Of a stretch of 64,000 nucleotides of DNA, positions 48,016-56,394 are shown in pieces (within the stretch, counting starts at the first letter, position 1; each line of letters starts with the position of its first letter). Both the position numbers and the translations under genes were made by a program. This stretch comes from Frigoribacterium sp. PvP032 (GTDB taxonomy: Bacteria > Actinomycetota > Actinomycetes > Actinomycetales > Microbacteriaceae), in contig NZ_JAFIBM010000001.1 of assembly GCF_017833035.1 (NCBI RefSeq), positions 2,625,762 through 2,689,761 of the forward strand, given 5' to 3'. Under the pieces are notes generated by a model. It was not told where the DNA came from. It saw only the letters and a program-made list of their open reading frames with translations, and ran no database searches.

Positions 48016-51000
48016 GAGCTGACCTCGCCGACCACGTGGATGCGGCAGGAGCCGCCCGACCGGCCCTCGCAGTGCTCGTCGAGGCGGGCCAGGAACACCT
48101 GCCCCGCCATGCCCTCGGCGGCGGTCTCGACGCGGTCGCGGAACTCCCTCAGCATCTCGGCGTCGAAGGCAGCCTGGGCGGGCTCGCGGTAGAGCTTGCC
48201 CCGCACCCCGGAGGAGACGACCACGAGCTTCGCCCCGCCCGGCGGCGTGCCCTCCGGCACGGCCTCGATCGCGCCGTCGGCCAGCGCGAGCTGGTAGCTG
48301 CCGAGCTGCGGGTGGGCCGCGATCGCCGAGGACGACGTCGGCGCGGCCCGCCCGGTCTTGAGGTCGACGATGACGGCGGCCCCGTCGCGGGTGCGCTCGA
48401 CCCTGTCGATCGAGCCACGGAGGCGGGCGGGACCGGTGTCGAGGGTGAACGACGACTCGGCGCCGATCAGCTCGCCGCCCGACTGCGCGAAGTCGCGCAG
48501 GTAGGAGGCGAGGCTCTCGGTCATCTGCCGGGCCCGGCGCTTCTCCGCCTCGGCGATCCAGGGGGACTCGAAGTCGAGCTCGTCCCAGCGGGCCTCGACC
48601 GCCTCCCACAGGGCCTCGACGTCGGTGTCGACGGCGTGCTCCATGACGGAGTGCAGCACCGTGCCGATGCCCATCGAGGCGTTCGGCGCAGAGCCGCCGA
48701 ACCGGTCGACGAACCAGTGCAGCGGGCACTCCTCGAACGAGCCGAGCTGTGACGGCGACACCCCCACGTGGGCCTCGGGCTCGGCCAGGTCGACCAGGGG
48801 CTCCGACGTGCTGGGCTCGGCGAGGCCGTACCACTCGCCAGGGTGCGCCCCGGCCACTGCGGCCGCTGCGAGGCGGGCCAGGCCGGCCGTCGCGGACTCG
48901 ACCCTGCCCTGGTGGGTCGACTCGACCACGACGTGCCGCAGGTGCCCCACCAGCCCCCTGAGCGACAGCGGATGCCCCGCGGTCGGCGACGGCGCGTCGC
49001 CCGGCAGGAGCCGGAAGAAGACGGAGGGTCCCTCGTCGTCGTCGGAGGTGCAGGACAGGACGACCTGGCGACGCGCCCGGGAGACCGTGAGCGCGAACAT
49101 GCGCAGCTCGTCGCTGAGCACGGCGGCGCGCGCGTCGACCGTCGCGGGCACGTCGCCGGGGCCCTGGCCGGCCTGCGCCGCCTCGACGAGGTCGTCGGGG
49201 CCGAGCAGTCCGCCGCGCACCCGGAGGTTCGGCCACACGCCGTCCTGCAGCCGGGCCGCGACGACGACGTCGACCTCGAGGCCCACCGCGGCGGACGGGG
49301 TGCAGACGAGCACAGACTCGGCGGACGCCTGCGGCGAGAGGGTGTCCTCGGGGACCTCGGCCCCGAGGAGGGCGTCGAGGAAGCCTGCCGCCGGCGCCTC
49401 GGGAGTGCGCTCGACGAAGCGCTTGGCGGCCGTGAAGAGCGCGACGACGCCGTCGAGGTGCCGATCTGCCTCGGCCGCCACGATGCCCCGGCCTGCGGCA
49501 CGGGTGCTCCACTCGCGAGCGAGGCCGCTGCGGTCCCACAGCCCCCAGAGGACTTCTTCGATGCTCGCCCCGGCCGCCGCCTCGCGCCGCGCGCCGTCGA
49601 GGCTCGCCGCGAAGCGGCCCGCCCTGGCCGCCGGCCTCGAGTCGATGGTCGCGAAGCGCCCCGGCCCGGCCAGCGCCTCGACGAGCAGCGCGTCGGCGGA
49701 GCGCGTGCCGCCCCCGGCGAGCTCGTCGGCACGCAGGGCGAGGCGGAGCCGACGGAGGGACAACGCGTCGAAGCCCGCGAGCGGGCCCAGCAGGAGCTCG
49801 CTCGCCAGGTCGGCCGTCAGCTCGTCGCGACCGACGGCGACGGAAGCGGCCAGCAACAGGTGACGCGCGCCGTGCTCGTCGCGGACGGCGCGGCCGGCGA
49901 TCGAGGTACGTGTCGGCACGTCGGCGAGCTGGAGGCCGCGGGCGACGCCGGGCACCTGGCCGCCGCTGCGCACGACGACCATCATGCGCGACCAGGGGAC
50001 GCCGGAGACGAGGTGGTGCTCGCGCAGCACCCGGGCCACGGTCGAGAGCTCGTGCGCGGGGCTGTCGGCCTGGACCGAGAGCACAGGGGGGACGCGACGG
50101 CCGGGCTCCCCCACGTGACCGGGCCCCTCGGTGCCCTTCGTGGCGGGCGTGCCTGCCCCGGGCCGGCCGGGCTCAGCTGCGTGCTGTCGCCCGGCGCCGG
50201 CCGTCCCGATGCGCGCGGTGACGCGCTGCACCAGCTCGCGGAGCGGCGGGTCGTGCCGGTGCGCGGTCGACAGCCAGAGCGTCTGCGCGTCGGGCAGCCC
50301 GAGCCGCTGGCCGAGTCGGCCCAGCACGTCGGGACTGCCGCCGCGGAACGCGCTCGTGGCCAGATCGGGATCGCCGAGGGCGATCACCGCGATCCCGCGC
50401 CGTGCCAGGGCACGGAGCAGGGCGACCGTCGACTCCGTGGCCTCTTGGGCGTCGTCGACGAGCACGGCGCGGAGCCCGTCGACGACCGGGGCGGTCTCGC
50501 CGCGGTCGAGGGCCGCCACGGCCCAGTCGACGAGCTCGGCCGAGTCGAGCCGACGGCCCGGCATGGCGTCGACGACGGCGTGGTACTCGTCGACGAAGTC
50601 GGCGACGGCCGCCCACGCCGGACGGTCGCGGACCGCCGAGAGCCGACGCAGGTCGTCGGGCGAGAGCCCCTGTTCTGTCGCGCGCATCATCACCTCGCGC
50701 AGCTCGGTGCGGAACCCCCTCAGCACGCGGACCCGAGGGCCGAGCTCGTCGGGCCACCGGGGGCCCGTGCCGTCGGCCTCGTGGCCCTCGAGCAGCGAAC
50801 GGACGACCGAGTCGTGGTCGCCGCCGGTCAGCAGCGCCGGGGGCTCGGCCCCGGCCAGGCGGGCGGCGTGGCCCACCACGTCGAAGGCGAGCGAGGAGAC
50901 GGTGCGCGCGAGCGGGCCGGGGGTCGGCACGTCGAGCCGCGCCGCCAGGACGTCGCGGAGGCGCGTGGCCGTCGTGCGGGACGGCGTCAGCGCAGTCACC

Positions 51001-51200
51001 GAGCCGGGCGCCCAGCCACGGGTCTCGAGGCGGTCGGCGACGAACTCGACCAGCGCGGTCGTCTTGCCCGTGCCCGGGGCGCCGATCACCGCCGCGGAGA
51101 CGCCGTCCGCCAGGTCGAGCACCGCCCGCTGGGACGCGTCGAGGTCGACGGCGGGCCGCGCGTCGGTGCCCGACACGGGGCGGAAGGAGGTCGTCACCAT
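48012..51200 (-). CDS. adnA: AdnA-like helicase-nuclease subunit
   Basis: A 1062-residue protein with a weaker N-terminal motor and a C-terminal PD-(D/E)XK nuclease. Walker A is GAPGTGKTTAL (residues 40-50). The Walker B region reads VLVDDAQEATES instead of DEYQD. The nuclease has RGSIDRVERTRDGAAVIVDLKTGRAA and PQLGSYQLAL. Cys in EECPLHWFVDRFGG and EHCEGRSGGSCRIH near the end could form an AddB-type cluster, which is unproven. Two nuclease and two motor modules in adjacent genes define AdnAB. A -10 box ends 7 nt before ATG51200. Synteny with uvrD2/nudC supports the assignment. Confidence 0.9.
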   Translation of the reverse strand: MVTTSFRPVSGTDARPAVDLDASQRAVLDLADGVSAAVIGAPGTGKTTALVEFVADRLETRGWAPGSVTALTPSRTTATRLRDVLAARLDVPTPGPLARTVSSLAFDVVGHAARLAGAEPPALLTGGDHDSVVRSLLEGHEADGTGPRWPDELGPRVRVLRGFRTELREVMMRATEQGLSPDDLRRLSAVRDRPAWAAVADFVDEYHAVVDAMPGRRLDSAELVDWAVAALDRGETAPVVDGLRAVLVDDAQEATESTVALLRALARRGIAVIALGDPDLATSAFRGGSPDVLGRLGQRLGLPDAQTLWLSTAHRHDPPLRELVQRVTARIGTAGAGRQHAAEPGRPGAGTPATKGTEGPGHVGEPGRRVPPVLSVQADSPAHELSTVARVLREHHLVSGVPWSRMMVVVRSGGQVPGVARGLQLADVPTRTSIAGRAVRDEHGARHLLLAASVAVGRDELTADLASELLLGPLAGFDALSLRRLRLALRADELAGGGTRSADALLVEALAGPGRFATIDSRPAARAGRFAASLDGARREAAAGASIEEVLWGLWDRSGLAREWSTRAAGRGIVAAEADRHLDGVVALFTAAKRFVERTPEAPAAGFLDALLGAEVPEDTLSPQASAESVLVCTPSAAVGLEVDVVVAARLQDGVWPNLRVRGGLLGPDDLVEAAQAGQGPGDVPATVDARAAVLSDELRMFALTVSRARRQVVLSCTSDDDEGPSVFFRLLPGDAPSPTAGHPLSLRGLVGHLRHVVVESTHQGRVESATAGLARLAAAAVAGAHPGEWYGLAEPSTSEPLVDLAEPEAHVGVSPSQLGSFEECPLHWFVDRFGGSAPNASMGIGTVLHSVMEHAVDTDVEALWEAVEARWDELDFESPWIAEAEKRRARQMTESLASYLRDFAQSGGELIGAESSFTLDTGPARLRGSIDRVERTRDGAAVIVDLKTGRAAPTSSSAIAAHPQLGSYQLALADGAIEAVPEGTPPGGAKLVVVSSGVRGKLYREPAQAAFDAEMLREFRDRVETAAEGMAGQVFLARLDEHCEGRSGGSCRIHVVGEVSS

Positions 51201-51207
51201 GCTCTCG

Positions 51208-51213
51208 ACGCTA
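51208..51213 (-). promoter_or_regulatory. adnA -10 box, leaderless
   Basis: TAGCGT on the minus strand, 7 nt before the adnA ATG. Confidence 0.5.
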
Positions 51214-51309
51214 GCTGGTGCCGCCGACACCGAGCAGCGACGCCCCCTGGTCCCGCCGCGGCGCTTGCGCTCTCGGTGAACGCGCGAGGCCGTGTCCGGC
51301 CGGGTCGGA

Positions 51310-51315
51310 TATCGT
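51310..51315 (+). promoter_or_regulatory. -10 box of DUF3107 gene, leaderless
   Basis: TATCGT, 6 nt before the GTG at 51322; it fixes that codon as start. Confidence 0.5.
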
Positions 51316-51321
51316 GACGAC

Positions 51322-51546
51322 GTGGACATTCGCATCGGCATCACCAACAGCCCCCGTGAGATCAGCTTCGAGACGTCGCAGACCGCGGCAGAGGTCGAGG
51401 CCATCGTCGCCGGCGCCCTCGACGGCGGCAAGACCTACGTCACCCTCGCCGGTTCCAAGGGCAAGACGTACCTCGTTCCCACCGCCTCCCTGGCCTACGT
51501 CGAGGTCGGCTCCGACGAGAACCGCCGCGTCGGCTTCGTCAGCTGA
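51322..51546 (+). CDS. DUF3107 family protein (TB9.4-like)
   Basis: A 74-residue protein of the actinobacterial DUF3107 family (M. tuberculosis TB9.4, Rv3208A). Family features are the DIRIGITNSPREISFET start, the T-rich centre, and YLVPTASLAYVEVGSDENRRVGFV at the end. It is a small beta-rich, ATP/nucleic-acid-unrelated fold with unknown role. GTG51322 is used because of the -10 box 6 nt before it; reading from the next upstream start would add ten unconserved residues. A membrane-protein gene starts one base after its stop. Confidence 0.93.
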   Translation: MDIRIGITNSPREISFETSQTAAEVEAIVAGALDGGKTYVTLAGSKGKTYLVPTASLAYVEVGSDENRRVGFVS

Positions 51547-51547
51547 C

Positions 51548-51838
51548 ATGGAGCTGCTCTTCGTCGTGCTCGGCGGCGCGCTGCTGGGCTTCGTCGCCCA
51601 CTTCGCGCTGCCTGCCCACGACACCCGCGGGGTGCTCCTCGCTCCTGCGGCCGGCGCGGCCGTCGCGGCCGTCGTGTGGGAGGTCCTCCTCCTCGCCGGC
51701 CTGCGGCCCGACGGCGGCTGGATCTGGGTCGTCGCGCTGCTGCTGTCGGGCGTCGCGGCGGTGGTGGTCTGCCGCGTCGCGGCGACCGTGAGGAGGCGCC
51801 GCGACGGCGACCTGCTCGCTCGCCTCACCCGAGGCTGA
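51548..51838 (+). CDS. Small three-helix membrane protein
   Basis: A 96-residue protein with three hydrophobic segments (residues 3-20, 27-50, 57-77), a tight pair of turns (HDTRG, LRPDGG) and a basic C-terminus (RRRRDGDLLARLTRG). Function unknown. The ATG lies one base after the DUF3107 stop, so the two genes form an operon. It converges with the ferritin-like gene across 42 bp, in which only a 5-bp hairpin is visible. Homologues of such spacer membrane proteins occur next to DUF3107 in other actinobacteria. Confidence 0.75.
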   Translation: MELLFVVLGGALLGFVAHFALPAHDTRGVLLAPAAGAAVAAVVWEVLLLAGLRPDGGWIWVVALLLSGVAAVVVCRVAATVRRRRDGDLLARLTRG

Positions 51839-51880
51839 CGGCGCCGGGGCGCAGAGGCGCAGAAGCGCCGGGCGTGGAGA

Positions 51881-52600
51881 TCAGGCCGTGAGGCCGAGGG
51901 CGTCCATCCGGCGCGTGTGCGCCGCGACGAGCTCGGTGAAGACCGGCTCGAGACGCTCGTCGTCGGCCGACTCGTGCGAGGCGGAGATGGCCGCTCGCGC
52001 CACGAGCAACGTGTCGCCGACGAGGCGACGCCCCCAGAGGGCGAGCCGGGAGGCGAGCTGCGGGTCGTCGTCGATCGCCGCCGACAGCTCGGCCACGATC
52101 GCCGGCTCGTCGTCGCCTGCCTCGAGCACGCGCACGATGCGGTCCCTGTGGTCGGAGGAGAGCCCTGCCGCCAGCCGCACGAACACGTCGTTGAGCAGCC
52201 CGGCAGCGACGTAGGAGGCGAGGATCGCCTCGTGCCAGTCGGCGCCCTCGGTGCGGCGCCGGAACTCGTCCACGGCGTCGCGGTGAGGCTCCATCGAGGC
52301 CGTCGGGTCGCCTCCTGTGCGCTCGATCTCGGCCAGCAGGCCGCGGTGCCGGTCGAGCGTGCTGCCGGCGACACGGGCCGTCATGCGCTGTGCGCGGACG
52401 TGCGGCGCCGAGGCGGCGGCGCGGCCGAGGCCCTCGAAGAGCGACAGCTCGAGGTACGCGGCCTGGCCGAGGTACACGTCGAGATCGGGGGTGAAGTCGC
52501 CGAGCTCGACCCGGTTCACGGGCACCACCTTGGAGGCGGGCCGCGGCCACTGGATGGACGGGACGCCGCGCTGAGACCTCCGGCCCTTCCATGACACCAC
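51881..52600 (-). CDS. Ferritin-like fold protein
   Basis: A 239-residue helical protein annotated in actinobacteria as ferritin-like fold (cf. M. tuberculosis Rv3210c), located between DUF3107 and the DEAD-box helicase. Core segments are DLDVYLGQAAYLELSLFEGLGRA with metal-ligand Glu (EL, E), VRAQRMTARVAGSTLDRHRGLLAEIERTGGD with His, and a late EPVFTELVAAHTRRMDALG. The E, ExxH spacing of a di-iron site is only partly preserved, so metal binding is uncertain. The start is probably GTG52600: a TAAGCT box ends 6 nt before it. Function unknown. Confidence 0.8.
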   Translation of the reverse strand: MVSWKGRRSQRGVPSIQWPRPASKVVPVNRVELGDFTPDLDVYLGQAAYLELSLFEGLGRAAASAPHVRAQRMTARVAGSTLDRHRGLLAEIERTGGDPTASMEPHRDAVDEFRRRTEGADWHEAILASYVAAGLLNDVFVRLAAGLSSDHRDRIVRVLEAGDDEPAIVAELSAAIDDDPQLASRLALWGRRLVGDTLLVARAAISASHESADDERLEPVFTELVAAHTRRMDALGLTA

Positions 52601-52606
52601 GCCGCA

Positions 52607-52612
52607 AGCTTA
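52607..52612 (-). promoter_or_regulatory. -10 box of ferritin-like gene, leaderless
   Basis: TAAGCT on the minus strand, 6 nt before GTG52600. It shares the 87-bp divergent region with the helicase promoter (TAAACT at 52645-52650). Confidence 0.5.
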
Positions 52613-52687
52613 CGGGGTCCGGGGGTCGCGACCGCACGACGGGCTAAACTGTCCGCGATCCGCCTACACATGAGACAGGGCAACTAC

Positions 52688-54154
52688 GTGACTTTCACCG
52701 ATCTTCAGATCGACCAGGACATGGTCGACGCACTGGCTGCGAAGGGGATCCTCGAACCGTTCCCCATCCAGACCCAGACCATCCCGCTCGCGCTCTCCGG
52801 CCAGGACATCATCGGCCAGGCCAAGACGGGCACCGGCAAGACCCTCGGCTTCGGCCTCCCCATCGTCCAGCGCATCGGCCTCTCCCCCGAGCCCGGCGTC
52901 AAGGTGCTCGTCGTCGTCCCCACGCGCGAGCTGTGCGTCCAGGTCGCCGAGGACCTCGAGGTCGCGACGTCCAACCGCGACACGAAGGTCGTCAGCATCT
53001 ACGGCGGCAAGGCCTACGAGGGCCAGGTCGAGCAGCTCAAGGCCGGCGCCCAGATCGTGGTGGGCACCCCCGGGCGCCTCCTCGACCTGGCCGGCCAGCG
53101 CCTCCTCGACCTCAAGGGCGTGCAGGAAGTGGTGCTCGACGAGGCCGACAAGATGCTCGACCTCGGGTTCCTCAGCGACATCGAGAAGATCTTCCAGCAA
53201 GTGCCCGCCACGCGGCACACCATGCTGTTCTCGGCGACGATGCCCGGCCCGATCGTGGCCCTGGCCCGCCGCTTCATGACGAAGCCGATCCACATCCGCG
53301 CGACCGACCCCGACGAGGGCCTGACGCAGGCGAACATCAAGCACGTCGTCTACCGGGCGCACTCGCTCGACAAGGACGAGGTCATCGCGCGCATCCTCCA
53401 GTCCGAGGGCCGCGGCAAGACCGTGGTCTTCACCCGCACCAAGCGCGCCGCCGCCAAGCTGGTCGAAGAGCTCAACGACCGCGGCTTCAACGCCGCCGCC
53501 GTGCACGGCGACCTCAACCAAGAACAGCGCGAGCGCGCCATGGCGGCTTTCAAGGCCGGCAAGAAGGACATCCTGATCGCGACCGACGTCGCTGCCCGCG
53601 GCATCGACGTCAACGACGTCACGCACGTGATCAACCACACCGTGCCCGACGACCACGACACCTACCTGCACCGTGCCGGCCGCACCGGCCGCGCGGGCAA
53701 GACCGGCATCGCGGTCACGTTCGTCGACTGGGACGACCTGCACAAGTGGGCCCTGATCAACCGAGCCCTCGACATGGGCCAGCCCGAGCCCGTCGAGACG
53801 TACTCGTCGAGCCCGCACCTCTTCGAGGACCTCGACATCCCCGTCGGCACGAAGGGCCGCCTCAAGTCGGCCCCGAAGGCCGCCGTCGAGGGAGGCGCGG
53901 CGACGGCCCGCGAGCGCAACCCCGGCTCGCGCAGCCGGTCCCGCGGCGCGGAGGCCGACTCGGGTCGCCGTGGCGGCGAGGCCGACTCCGGTCGCCGCGG
54001 CGGCGAGCAGTCCTCGCGCCGCGACCAGGCTCCCCGTCGCGACCAGGCGCCGAGCGAGGCCCCGGCAGCTGCGCCCGCCGGCGACGGCGAGGCCCCGCGC
54101 CGCCGCAGCCGGACGCGCCGCCGCCGCCCGGCCGGCGACGCGCCCACGTCGTAG
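52688..54154 (+). CDS. DEAD-box RNA helicase, RhlE-like
   Basis: A 488-residue RNA helicase. Q-motif PFPIQTQTIPLALSG, motif I AKTGTGKT, Ia PTRELCVQV, II DEAD in VVLDEADKMLDLGF, III SAT, V ATDVAARGIDV, VI HRAGRTGRAGKTG are all in place. The C-terminal 120 residues are disordered and basic, with tandem SGRRGGEAD-like units and RRDQAP repeats, probably RNA-binding. GTG52688 is preferred over ATG52670: homologues begin TFTDLxID, and GACAGGG lies 7 nt upstream. Transcribed from TAAACT at 52645. It ends in a strong terminator. Roles in rRNA maturation or mRNA decay are typical. Confidence 0.93.
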   Translation: MTFTDLQIDQDMVDALAAKGILEPFPIQTQTIPLALSGQDIIGQAKTGTGKTLGFGLPIVQRIGLSPEPGVKVLVVVPTRELCVQVAEDLEVATSNRDTKVVSIYGGKAYEGQVEQLKAGAQIVVGTPGRLLDLAGQRLLDLKGVQEVVLDEADKMLDLGFLSDIEKIFQQVPATRHTMLFSATMPGPIVALARRFMTKPIHIRATDPDEGLTQANIKHVVYRAHSLDKDEVIARILQSEGRGKTVVFTRTKRAAAKLVEELNDRGFNAAAVHGDLNQEQRERAMAAFKAGKKDILIATDVAARGIDVNDVTHVINHTVPDDHDTYLHRAGRTGRAGKTGIAVTFVDWDDLHKWALINRALDMGQPEPVETYSSSPHLFEDLDIPVGTKGRLKSAPKAAVEGGAATARERNPGSRSRSRGAEADSGRRGGEADSGRRGGEQSSRRDQAPRRDQAPSEAPAAAPAGDGEAPRRRSRTRRRRPAGDAPTS

Positions 54155-54174
54155 CCCCGGCTCGCGTTCCCCGA

Positions 54175-54207
54175 GGAGGCCCCGCACCGTCACGGTGCGG
54201 GGCCTCC
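54175..54207 (+). terminator. Terminator after RhlE-like gene
   Basis: A 16-bp inverted repeat GGAGGCCCCGCACCGT with its complement, separated by one base, 20 bp after the stop. It is followed by GTCGTCG, not a strong U-tract. Confidence 0.8.
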
Positions 54208-54250
54208 GTCGTCGCACGGCCGCCGATGCCGCTCCCGCGTCTCCGAACGC

Positions 54251-54324
54251 TCGAGGGCGGGTCGCCGGCGTCGAGGGCGGGTCGCCGCGGACCCGCCCTC
54301 GACGCAGACGACCCGCCCTCGGCG
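54251..54324. repeat. Array of four GAGGGCGGGTCG units, two direct and two inverted
   Basis: Two tandem 20-bp units TCGAGGGCGGGTCGCCGGCG and TCGAGGGCGGGTCGCCGCGG (54251-54290) are followed by two inverted copies (ACCCGCCCTCGA at 54291-54302 and CGACCCGCCCTCGG at 54309-54322). The centre can fold into a long hairpin. Located between the helicase terminator and the PHP gene stop. Function unknown. Confidence 0.7.
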
Positions 54325-54350
54325 AACCACGAGGGGCAGCGGCCGAGCGG

Positions 54351-55205
54351 TCAGCCCTCGACGGGGCCCCAGCCGGTGGCGGCGTCGACGATGCGCGCCA
54401 GCTGCTCGGGGTCGGTGCTGTTCTCGCCCAGGCGGTTCGGCTTGCCCGTCCCGTGGTAGTCGCTCGACCCCGTCGTGATGAGGTCGTGCCGGGCCGCGAG
54501 CTCGCGCAGGCGCTCGGCGCCCGCCTCCGTGTTCTCGCGGTGCCGCACCTCGACGCCGAGCAGTCCCGCCTCGACGAGCTGGTCGAACGACCGTGCCGAG
54601 ATGTTCGTGTCGCGTCCGCGCGTGGCGGGGTGCGCGATCACGGGCACGCCGCCCGCCGCGCGGATGAGCCGGATGGCGTCGATCGGACTGGGGGCCTCGT
54701 GCGGCTCGTAGTAGCCGGAGCGCCAGTGCAGGATGCCCGCGAACGCGGCGCTGCGGTCGGGTGCGAGGCCCTTGGCGACGAGAGCGTCCGCGATGTGCGG
54801 CCGTCCGAGGGTCGCTCCGGGGGTCGACTGTGCCAGGACGTCGCCCCAGTTCACGTCGTAGTCGGCGGCGATGCGCTCGACGATGCGCTCGGCGCGGTGC
54901 AGGCGGCTGTCGCGCAGGCGCGCCGTCTCAGCCACGAGGGCCGCGTCCTCCGGGTCGAAGAGGTAGGCCAGCATGTGCACGCTGTTCATGCCGAGCCGCG
55001 TGCTCATCTCCATGCCCGGCACGAGGGTCATCCCGGTGCCCGCGACGGCCCGCGTGGCCTCCGACCAGCCCCCGGTCGAGTCGTGGTCGGTCAGCGCCAC
55101 CACCGCGAGGCCCGCTGACGCGGCCGCGGCGACGAGCTCGGCGGGGGTCTCCGTGCCGTCCGAGACGCTGCTGTGGGTGTGCAGGTCGATCGGGCGGTGG
55201 GACAT
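54351..55205 (-). CDS. PHP-domain phosphoesterase
   Basis: A 284-residue PHP-fold metal-dependent phosphoesterase, similar in size to YciV/RnaaM-type nucleases and 3',5'-nucleoside bisphosphate phosphatases. Metal ligands appear as DLHTHSSVSDG (residues 7-17), TDHDSTGGW, the glutamate of PGMEMS, RPHIADALV, PVIAHPAT and the final SDYHGTGK. The substrate cannot be assigned. A TACGAT box ends 6 nt before the ATG, with GGAGGG in between. It is divergent from the EEP gene across 85 bp. Confidence 0.9.
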   Translation of the reverse strand: MSHRPIDLHTHSSVSDGTETPAELVAAAASAGLAVVALTDHDSTGGWSEATRAVAGTGMTLVPGMEMSTRLGMNSVHMLAYLFDPEDAALVAETARLRDSRLHRAERIVERIAADYDVNWGDVLAQSTPGATLGRPHIADALVAKGLAPDRSAAFAGILHWRSGYYEPHEAPSPIDAIRLIRAAGGVPVIAHPATRGRDTNISARSFDQLVEAGLLGVEVRHRENTEAGAERLRELAARHDLITTGSSDYHGTGKPNRLGENSTDPEQLARIVDAATGWGPVEG

Positions 55206-55211
55206 CCCTCC

Positions 55212-55217
55212 ATCGTA
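55212..55217 (-). promoter_or_regulatory. -10 box of PHP gene, leaderless
   Basis: TACGAT on the minus strand, 6 nt before the ATG at 55205. Confidence 0.5.
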
Positions 55218-55290
55218 GGCCGACGTCGGTCCGGCCCGCCCGGGCGTCCTCCGTGCACAGGACGGGCGGTCGCCTATGCTCGGTCCCGCC

Positions 55291-56319
55291 ATGATCCGTC
55301 GTCTCGTCGCCTTCGTCCTCGTCCTCGCGGTCGCCGCCGCCCTGTTCGTCGCGCTCTGGCCGCAGCAGCTCGACCTGCAGCGGACCTGGCCGCTCGCCCA
55401 GCTCGTCTCCTTCCGCGGGGCGGCAGCAGCCGTCGCCGGCGCGCTGGCCGTGGTCCTCTTCGTCGTCGGGATCGCCGCCCGCCCCCTGCGGTCCATCGCC
55501 GCCTCCCTCGGGGTGCTGCTGCTCGTCTTCGGCGCGGTGTCGATCGGCGTGGCCGCCGCCAGGGGCCTCGGCCGGGACGACTTCGTCGAGGCGCTGCCGA
55601 CCGACCTCACGGTCGTCGTCTGGAACACCGAGGGCGGTGCCCCGGGCGCCGAGGCGATCGCCGGGCTCGCCGTCGAGGAGGGCGCGGAGATCGTGAGCCT
55701 GCCCGAGACGAGCGCCGAGGTCGCGACGGCCGTTGCCGAGGCGATGGGCGCCGCCGGCCTGCCGATGACCGTCAAGACGGTCGAGTACCCCGACGTCGAC
55801 GGCTCGAAGCCCACCTCGCTCCTGCTGGCCGCGGGGCTCGGCGAGTACACCGTGGCCCTCGCGGAGGACGGCTCGGCCGTCGAGACCACCCCGCTCATGC
55901 CGTCGGTGGTCGCGACCCCGGTCTCGGGCACGGGCCCGACGATCGTCGCCGCCCACCCCGTCGCGCCGACCACCTCGCAGATGGACGCCTGGGACTCGGG
56001 CCTCAGCTACCTCGCCGAGGCCTGCACCGACGGGAACGTCATCATGGCGGGCGACTTCAACGCGACCCTCGACCACATGGCCGGCCTGGGCACCGCGGGC
56101 GGCGCACTCGGCCGCTGCCGTGACGTCGGGGTGACCACCGCCAACGCCGGCCTCGGCACCTGGCCCACCGACCTGCCGCCGCTGCTCGGCACCCCCATCG
56201 ACCACGTCCTCGCGACGCGTTCGTGGATGCCGACCGGCTACAAGGTCGTCACCGACCTCGACGAGGCCGGGACCGACCACCGACCCGTCGTCGCGCAGCT
56301 CACCATGACCGGCGCCTGA
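55291..56319 (+). CDS. Membrane-anchored endonuclease/exonuclease/phosphatase (EEP) family protein
   Basis: A 342-residue protein. Three N-terminal hydrophobic helices (residues 4-23, 38-60, 67-88) are followed by a DNase I-like domain with VVVWNTEGG (Asn), LPETSA (Glu), HPVAP, GDFNATLDHM (Asp-Asn), IDHVLA and TDHRPVVAQL (His). All canonical EEP residues are present, so it should be an active hydrolase facing the outside of the cell. A TATGCT box ends 10 nt before the ATG, which also lies close to CCCGCC with no Shine-Dalgarno sequence. The substrate (nucleic acid, lipid phosphate or other) is unresolved. Confidence 0.88.
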   Translation: MIRRLVAFVLVLAVAAALFVALWPQQLDLQRTWPLAQLVSFRGAAAAVAGALAVVLFVVGIAARPLRSIAASLGVLLLVFGAVSIGVAAARGLGRDDFVEALPTDLTVVVWNTEGGAPGAEAIAGLAVEEGAEIVSLPETSAEVATAVAEAMGAAGLPMTVKTVEYPDVDGSKPTSLLLAAGLGEYTVALAEDGSAVETTPLMPSVVATPVSGTGPTIVAAHPVAPTTSQMDAWDSGLSYLAEACTDGNVIMAGDFNATLDHMAGLGTAGGALGRCRDVGVTTANAGLGTWPTDLPPLLGTPIDHVLATRSWMPTGYKVVTDLDEAGTDHRPVVAQLTMTGA

Positions 56320-56382
56320 CGCCCGGCCCCTGACGCAGGCCGCCCCACGCCGCACCGGGTTGGACGCCCCGCGACTTCGCGG

Positions 56383-56388
56383 GACAAT
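56383..56388 (+). promoter_or_regulatory. -10-like box of PepP gene, leaderless
   Basis: GACAAT, 6 nt before the ATG at 56395. The first base differs from consensus. Confidence 0.4.
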
Positions 56389-56394
56389 GGCGGG

